A stretch of DNA of 9,899 nt, from positions 1 to 9,899 of the forward strand of contig JAIRZA010000231.1 of NCBI GenBank assembly GCA_031267475.1, given 5' to 3'. The position numbers and the translations under genes are program-made. This DNA is from Spirochaetaceae bacterium. GTDB lineage: Bacteria; Spirochaetota; Spirochaetia; Treponematales; Breznakiellaceae. Numbering within the stretch: position 1 is the first letter of the stretch; each line of letters begins with the position of its first letter. Below the pieces are notes generated by a model. That model had not been told where the DNA came from and searched no databases. It worked only from the letters and a program-made list of their open reading frames with translations. Shown one piece after another: positions 5,746-9,899 of the stretch.

Positions 5746-7011
5746 ATGTTTGATATAAATTATATTTGCGGCGCACTTAGAAAAGGAGCGTCCGCTCTTG
5801 CTATTCAAAGCGCCGTACAAAAGAATCACGCGCTTTCCTGCGTTGCAAACGAACTGCGTGAACAGCGCGAAACCATTCTTGAGGCGAACCGCCGTGATAT
5901 GGAACGAGCCGCGGCCTCCGGGATGAGCCCCGCGCTGCTTGACAGACTGCAATTAAACAACCCCCGCCTTGACGGAGTCATAGAAAGCGTACAAGTAGTA
6001 ATCGCCGAACGCGACCCCGTAGGCGAAATAATGTCGGGACGAGTGCTGGAAAACGGACTTGAACTCAAAGAAACACGAGTACCACTGGGAGTCGCGGCGA
6101 TCATTTACGAATCACGTCCGCAGGTTACAGTCGACGCCTTCGCGCTAGCATACAAAAGCGGAAACGCCATTCTGCTCCGAGGAAGCGCGGCGGCGCTTGA
6201 ATCAAATAAGGCGCTCGCCGCCGCGATACACGCCGGACTGGAAGCCGCAGGAGCGGACGGTGTAACAGACGCTTTCGCGTTAGCCTGCGGTGGTGAAAGA
6301 GCGGAAGTCGAAGCAATCCTAAACGCCCGCGGCCTCATAGACGTTGTCCTGCCGCGCGGCGGCGCCGCCTTAATCAAATTTGTAGCGGAAAACGCGAAAG
6401 TCCCGGTCATTGAGACAGGCAGCGGCGTGTGCCATCTTTTTGTGGACGAAAGCGCGGACATCGAAAAAGCCGCCTTAATCGCGGAAAACGGCAAACTGCA
6501 AAGACCCGGAGTTTGCAACGCGCTCGAGACGCTGCTCGTGCACCGCAAACGCTTGAACGACTTTTTGCCCCGTCTTGCCAGCCTATTTGACGGACGGGCG
6601 GAGTTCCGCGCCGACGAGGAAGCGTACAGCGTTCTTTGCGCGTCCGGGGCCGAGCAACACACCGTTCACGCAAGCGAGGCGGACTTCGGTTTTGAATTCC
6701 TCGATACCATCCTTGCCGTCAAAACCGTTTCCGGCGTTGACGAGGCAATCACGTTCATAAACACACATAATACGAAACACTCCGAATCCATTATTACGCG
6801 GGACATTGAAAACGCCAGCCGCTTTCAAAGCATGGTCGATGCGGCCTGCGTGTACGTCAACGCTTCGACGCGCTTTACAGACGGCGGCGAATTCGGCTTT
6901 GGCGCGGAGCTTGGGATAAGCACACAAAAGCTGCACGCACGCGGACCTATGGGGCTAAAAGCGCTCACCACAAGCAAGTATCTTATAAACGGCGAAGGGC
7001 ATATCCGTTGA
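5746..7011 (+). CDS. proA: Gamma-glutamyl phosphate reductase (ProA)
   Basis: Second step of proline synthesis: NADPH-dependent reduction of glutamyl-5-phosphate to glutamate-5-semialdehyde. It is cytosolic and belongs to the aldehyde dehydrogenase superfamily. Landmarks are LEANRRDMERA, LDRLQLNNPRLDGV, LKETRVPLGVAAIIYESRPQVTVDAFAL, NAILLRGSAA, VIETGSGVCHLFVD and LQRPGVCNALETLLVH, which holds the catalytic Cys (about residue 257). NTKHSESI, VYVNASTRFTDGGEFGFGAELGIST and GPMGLKALTTSKY follow. At 421 residues it is full length. The ATG at 5746 fits the family N-terminus but lacks a visible ribosome binding site. Its stop overlaps the proB start. Third codon positions are A/C-rich (A18 C11 G8 T3 in codons 6001-6120), unlike capA just upstream (T22 G13 C3 A2 in 4741-4860). 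Confidence 0.97.
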   Translation: MFDINYICGALRKGASALAIQSAVQKNHALSCVANELREQRETILEANRRDMERAAASGMSPALLDRLQLNNPRLDGVIESVQVVIAERDPVGEIMSGRVLENGLELKETRVPLGVAAIIYESRPQVTVDAFALAYKSGNAILLRGSAAALESNKALAAAIHAGLEAAGADGVTDAFALACGGERAEVEAILNARGLIDVVLPRGGAALIKFVAENAKVPVIETGSGVCHLFVDESADIEKAALIAENGKLQRPGVCNALETLLVHRKRLNDFLPRLASLFDGRAEFRADEEAYSVLCASGAEQHTVHASEADFGFEFLDTILAVKTVSGVDEAITFINTHNTKHSESIITRDIENASRFQSMVDAACVYVNASTRFTDGGEFGFGAELGISTQKLHARGPMGLKALTTSKYLINGEGHIR

Positions 7012-7814
7012 GCATATCAGAAACAATAGCGGCGGCGCGTAAAATCGTGGTAAAAATAGGTTCGGCTACACTGTCAAAACCGGACGGCACTATAAACATC
7101 GCGTTCATGGAGAATTTCGCCGCGCAGTGCGCCGCAATGAACAAGGCGGGCAAACAGCTTGCGCTGGTTTCTTCCGGGGCGCAGGTCGCGGGAATATCGA
7201 CCCTGCACCGCTGGGCGCGTAAAACCGATATGAATTATCGACAGGCGCTCTGCGCCATTGGGCAGGTCGAGTTGATGAATGAGTGGAGCGGCGCTTTTAG
7301 AAGCTGCGGACTGCACATTGGACAGCTTTTATTTACCAAAGAGGATTTCAGCGACAGCAGGCGGGCGCTCAACATGAGGAATACGCTGTTCACTTTAGCC
7401 GATGAAGGCGTGATTCCGGTCATCAACGAGAACGATTCTGTCGCCTGTGATGAAATCCGCATCGGCGACAACGACAACTTAAGCGCTCTGACCGCCGTTT
7501 TATGGAACGCGGACGTGCTGATTCTTTTTAGCGATATTGACGGCGTTTACACTGATAATCCAAAAACAAATTCAGAAGCAAAGCTGATAGAAATGGTTGA
7601 CGACATCGCCGATCTAAAAAAAGGCATTACGATAGGCGGCGCTAACGGCTTTGGCACCGGCGGCATTGCGACTAAAATTGAAGCGGCGGAAAAAGCGCGC
7701 GCCTACGGCATCCCGATGATTCTGGCTAACGGCGGCAGCCCCGAAGCCTTGGACGCGCTTGCTTCGGGCAAGCTGCGCGGGACGCTGTTTTTGCCGCCGC
7801 GGCAGGCTGAATGA
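7008..7814 (+). CDS. proB: Glutamate 5-kinase (ProB), without PUA domain
   Basis: First and normally feedback-controlled step of proline synthesis: ATP-dependent phosphorylation of glutamate to glutamyl-5-phosphate, which is passed to ProA. Amino-acid kinase fold motifs are present: VVKIGSATLS near the N-terminus, LVSSGAQVAG, INENDSVACDEIRIGDNDNL, LFSDIDGVYTDNP and GTGGIATKIEAAEKA. At 268 residues it consists of the kinase domain only. The C-terminal PUA domain found in the longer enzymes (about 367 residues in E. coli) is absent, which is common in several phyla. Translation starts at TTG 7008 within the proA stop (TTGA overlap), with AAGGG about eight bases upstream, suggesting translational coupling. 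The kinase-before-reductase order common in bacteria is reversed here. Confidence 0.96.
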   Translation: MSISETIAAARKIVVKIGSATLSKPDGTINIAFMENFAAQCAAMNKAGKQLALVSSGAQVAGISTLHRWARKTDMNYRQALCAIGQVELMNEWSGAFRSCGLHIGQLLFTKEDFSDSRRALNMRNTLFTLADEGVIPVINENDSVACDEIRIGDNDNLSALTAVLWNADVLILFSDIDGVYTDNPKTNSEAKLIEMVDDIADLKKGITIGGANGFGTGGIATKIEAAEKARAYGIPMILANGGSPEALDALASGKLRGTLFLPPRQAE

Positions 7815-8656
7815 TGAAACCTCTGCATGAAATTACGGCGGGCTTCATTGGCTCAGGCGCGATGGGGAGCGCCCTCATAAAGGCGGCTTCGCGGGTAATA
7901 GACAAAAAGAGGATTTTTATCACAAGCCGCGCCGCCGAAAAACGCGCCCGCGTCGCGAGTGAATTAGGCGTAATGGAAGCCGGGGATAACACCGGACTTA
8001 CTACGCTCGGCGATATTGTATTTCTTGCGGTAAAGCCGCCGCAGCTTCCCGGTGTTTTGCGTGAAATCGCGCCGTACTGCGATGGAAAAATACTCGTCTC
8101 CGCGGCGGCTGGAATAACGCTGTCGTCAATAAGAGCGTCTCTAGGCGGCGCGTCTCCGCTGGCGCTCATACGCGCCATGCCGAACATCGCCGCAAGCGTC
8201 GGCGAAAGCATGACCGCGCTTGCCGTCGAAAAGTCTTTTTCGGAAGCGGAAAAAACTTTGGAAGCCGTATCGCTCACGCGGGAATTGCTCTCTCGCGGCG
8301 GACTTGTGGAACTTGTAGACGAAGGTTTAATGGACTGTGTTACGGCGATAAGCGGCTCCGGGCCGGCTTACGCTTTTATTTTTATCGAGGCTCTAGGCGA
8401 CGCCGCGGTGAGTCTTGGTATGCCGCGCTCCCGCGCCTATACATTTGCCGCGCAAACGCTTAAAGGCGCTGCCGTCCTAACGCTGGAAAGCGGACGGCAT
8501 CCCGCGGAACTCAAAGACGCGGTTTGTTCTCCGTCCGGCTCCACGATTGAAGCCGTATGCGCCCTGGAAGCAGGCGGCTTCCGCTCCTCCATCATCGAAG
8601 CCGCCAGAAACGCGGCAAAAAAAGCCCGCTCGCTTGCCGGAGAGGATAAGGCATAA
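7811..8656 (+). CDS. proC: Pyrroline-5-carboxylate reductase (ProC)
   Basis: Last step of proline synthesis: NAD(P)H-dependent reduction of 1-pyrroline-5-carboxylate to proline in the cytosol. An N-terminal Rossmann domain shows GFIGSGAMGSAL and FLAVKPPQLPGVL, followed by LIRAMPNIAASVGESM. The C-terminal dimerisation and active-site part shows AISGSGPAYAFIFIEALGDAAVSLG, where Ser-Gly-Ser-Gly-Pro is the family signature, and AVCSPSGSTIEA. At 281 residues it is normal in length (about 270). The ATG at 7811 overlaps the proB stop as ATGA. A second ATG follows at once at 7814, so the exact first Met is uncertain by one codon. Together with proA and proB it makes a complete glutamate-to-proline operon with coupled translation. 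Confidence 0.97.
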   Translation: MMKPLHEITAGFIGSGAMGSALIKAASRVIDKKRIFITSRAAEKRARVASELGVMEAGDNTGLTTLGDIVFLAVKPPQLPGVLREIAPYCDGKILVSAAAGITLSSIRASLGGASPLALIRAMPNIAASVGESMTALAVEKSFSEAEKTLEAVSLTRELLSRGGLVELVDEGLMDCVTAISGSGPAYAFIFIEALGDAAVSLGMPRSRAYTFAAQTLKGAAVLTLESGRHPAELKDAVCSPSGSTIEAVCALEAGGFRSSIIEAARNAAKKARSLAGEDKA

Positions 8657-8727
8657 AATCCGGCGAATATCCCGCGTAAATGGGCGGCGGGGCTGTAAAA
8701 AAACACAAAACGATATAAAATATAATT

Positions 8728-9633
8728 ATGATACGTTTATTCATCTTGCTGCCGTTATTATGCGCGTCCGCATTGCGCGCGCCCGCCGTCTTCGCCATTG
8801 ACTGGCCGTCAAAAGACGCGGTTATGATAAGCAATTTCGGCGCAAGCGACATTGGCCGCCCGGCTCTGGGCGACACTTTCCGCGCGGAAGGAACTCTTAG
8901 CGCTATCGAAAAGGGCGAAATTATTTTTAGCGGCGGCGCGACCGCGCCTGCGGCGCGTTTCACATCTCCGCTGGGCGCTATGACGGTGCTAGATCATGGG
9001 GACGGGATAATGAGTATCTACAGCCGCATCGAAGCGGCTCGGCCTGCGCCGCAAAATCTCGTCAGCGCCGGCGAGGTAATAGCTAAAGCGGGTGTTTCGG
9101 GCTGGAGCAAAACTAATGGCTTTTATCTTTCGATTTTCGACAGAAAAGACCGCCGGTGGGTGAATCCTTCGCTCGTGATTCCGGCGCTTCCCGATACACG
9201 GCCGCCGGTGATTCGCTCTGTTAAATTAAAAAACAGCGAAAACCAGATGATAGATCTTGCCGCCGTCCGTGTAGTCAAACAGGGTGTGTATACGATAATT
9301 GTTCACGCGGAAGATATAACAGACAATGTTAATCCGCCGCTTATGCCTATGCGCATAATCTGTTCGGTGAACGGGGTTGAAGCCGGTGTTCTTGCTTTCG
9401 AAACGTTTTCGGCGCGTGATGGTGTGTTGATGATGTTCAGAAACGGTCTCATGCCTGTTTCTCAGATTTACGCTTATCCTCCGGCGGTTGAAGCCGGTGT
9501 GGTGTTTTTTAGCAGAGGACAGGTAACGCTGGAAATAATTGTTCAGGATATTGCCGCCTTGTTGTCGTCCAGCACTACGCAGCCGGATGGTTCTAATTCC
9601 CGCCGCGCGTTTTACCGTCTGTTTATCGAATAG
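8728..9633 (+). CDS. Secreted LytM/M23-like protein with missing catalytic residues
   Basis: An exported protein with a signal peptide of about 23 residues (MIRLFILLPLLCAS..., probable cleavage after AVFA). Residues about 33-135 resemble an M23 (LytM) fold: ISNFG, LSAIEKGEIIFSGG, SPLGAMTVLDHGDGIMSIYSRI, a segment with VSAGEVIAKAGVSG, and FYLSIFDRKDRRWVNPSLVI. The zinc ligands are mostly absent: where M23 enzymes have HxGxD there is ALGDTF, and where they have LYAHL there is IYSRI. Only H90 in DHGDG remains in place. It is therefore probably a non-catalytic LytM-like envelope protein, perhaps an amidase activator or a cell-wall binder. The C-terminal half is beta-rich and unassigned (RPPVIRSVKLKN, then IIVHAEDITDN). 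It begins 71 bases after proC. There is no ribosome binding site, but AT-rich TATAAAATATAAT directly precedes the ATG. Confidence 0.78.
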   Translation: MIRLFILLPLLCASALRAPAVFAIDWPSKDAVMISNFGASDIGRPALGDTFRAEGTLSAIEKGEIIFSGGATAPAARFTSPLGAMTVLDHGDGIMSIYSRIEAARPAPQNLVSAGEVIAKAGVSGWSKTNGFYLSIFDRKDRRWVNPSLVIPALPDTRPPVIRSVKLKNSENQMIDLAAVRVVKQGVYTIIVHAEDITDNVNPPLMPMRIICSVNGVEAGVLAFETFSARDGVLMMFRNGLMPVSQIYAYPPAVEAGVVFFSRGQVTLEIIVQDIAALLSSSTTQPDGSNSRRAFYRLFIE

Positions 9634-9647
9634 CCCCCCCCCCCCCC
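9634..9647 (+). repeat. Homopolymeric tract of 14 C
   Basis: Fourteen consecutive C follow the TAG stop of the LytM-like gene without a gap. Such tracts slip readily in replication and in sequencing. Here a length change would not alter the protein, but it could shift spacing for anything transcribed to the right, or poly-G on the other strand. The exact length in the assembly should be treated as unreliable. Confidence 0.9.
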
Positions 9648-9691
9648 ACTACCACGTATACTGGCTTATCAAAAAATATTCGCGGGGGGCG

Positions 9692-9899
9692 CGGGGGTTG
9701 TTGAACAAAAACTGAAGTTATCGAACAATTTTATTCGCAGTGGGGTCTAATACCCCGCCCTTTAGGGCGGTTAGAATTGGCAACGCAAACGAAAAATGGT
9801 AATAGACCCCATAGTTAAATAATTTCCTTACAGAACGAACCTCGTAAACAATGTAACGCTTACAAGATACCTCGCCCTTTAGGGCGAGGAGGTTCATTC
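9692..9899 (+). mobile_element. IS200/IS605-type terminal region, possible omega-RNA-like scaffold, no transposase in the window
   Basis: This 3' region without a gene is highly structured. TGGGGTCTA (9741-9749) pairs perfectly with TAGACCCCA (9803-9811), enclosing the hairpin CCGCCC-TTTA-GGGCGG (9755-9770). A terminal hairpin CCTCGCCC-TTTA-GGGCGAGG (9870-9889) is followed by AGGTTCATTC. The two hairpins share the core CGCCCTTTAGGGCG. A terminal hairpin followed by GGTTCA is typical of IS200/IS605 right ends, and in TnpB-carrying elements the same DNA encodes the 3' end of the omega RNA, with the guide beginning just beyond. No tnpA or tnpB is present to the left, so this is a solo end, a miniature element, or a left end whose genes lie beyond the window. 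Parts recur at 849-890 and 2155-2220. The family assignment is by structure only. Confidence 0.5.

Noticed and set aside
5360..5758. A 132-codon + strand open frame between capA and proA.
   Set aside because: It begins at a TTG in the hairpin repeats and most of its translation is palindrome-derived. Only the part at 5597-5707 looks like protein, and that is listed as a transposase remnant.
5694..5760. Possible dif/XerCD site near the base-composition switch, because TTATGTTTGAT (5744-5754) resembles a XerD half-site.
   Set aside because: The expected XerC half-site 6 bases upstream (ATACATTTATA) does not match, and the motif overlaps the proA start codon. The composition also drifts back further right, so a replication terminus is not supported.
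6105..6662. Long minus-strand open frames under proA (for example 185 codons).
   Set aside because: They are Ser/Arg/Ala-rich antisense shadows of the GC-rich proA frame, with no recognisable domain.
8660..8700. Possible terminator after proC (CCCGC...GCGGG).
   Set aside because: The stem is only 5 bp and is followed by A-rich, not T-rich, sequence on the + strand.
9870..9889. Last hairpin as an ordinary intrinsic terminator of the LytM-like gene.
   Set aside because: There is no T-tract after it, it is more than 230 bases from the stop, and the trailing AGGTTCATTC plus the twin hairpin fit a transposon end better.

Overview
The window is a compact bacterial chromosomal segment. Every intact gene from about 0.9 kb to 9.6 kb lies on the + strand, and a damaged DNA methyltransferase reads leftward at the left edge. 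Most genes are GC-rich, while the methyltransferase is clearly AT-richer. A spirochaete, possibly a Treponema-like host-associated lineage, is my best guess. It rests on a Chlamydia/plant-type DapL, a stripped-down RelA/SpoT protein, an exported LytM-like protein with eroded catalytic residues and a long homopolymeric C tract. This assignment is inference from gene character, not from a marker gene.

Layout. 1-795 (-): beta-class DNA methyltransferase broken by a one-base frameshift near 465. 849-890: decayed copy of a dispersed repeat. 939-2150: dapL (LL-diaminopimelate aminotransferase). 2155-2262: a second repeat copy, then a strong terminator/attenuator hairpin abutting the next ribosome binding site. 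2274-3953: RelA/SpoT homologue with a dead hydrolase domain, an intact synthetase domain and no ACT domain. 3976-5346: CapA-family lipoprotein with a G-quadruplex-type motif before its probable start and a 19-bp hairpin in its linker. 5311-5597: a dense array of hairpins, nearly all with three-base loops, flanked by a duplicated module. 5597-5707: integrase-core transposase remnant. 5746-8656: proA-proB-proC, an overlapping operon that makes proline from glutamate. 8728-9633: secreted degenerate M23/LytM protein, followed by a 14-C tract. 9692-9899: an IS200/IS605-type terminal hairpin region, possibly carrying an omega-RNA-like scaffold, with no transposase gene visible.

Working together: the only clear pathway unit is proABC. 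DapL supplies diaminopimelate for lysine and/or peptidoglycan. The CapA-like and LytM-like proteins are envelope proteins, and the Rel protein would make (p)ppGpp. Intergenic spaces are unusually rich in palindromes and mobile-element debris. I see no complete new defence or mobile system. The most unusual items are the three-base-loop hairpin array, the synthetase-only ACT-less Rel, the 19-bp hairpin inside the lipoprotein linker, and the IS605-like repeat family present in three places.
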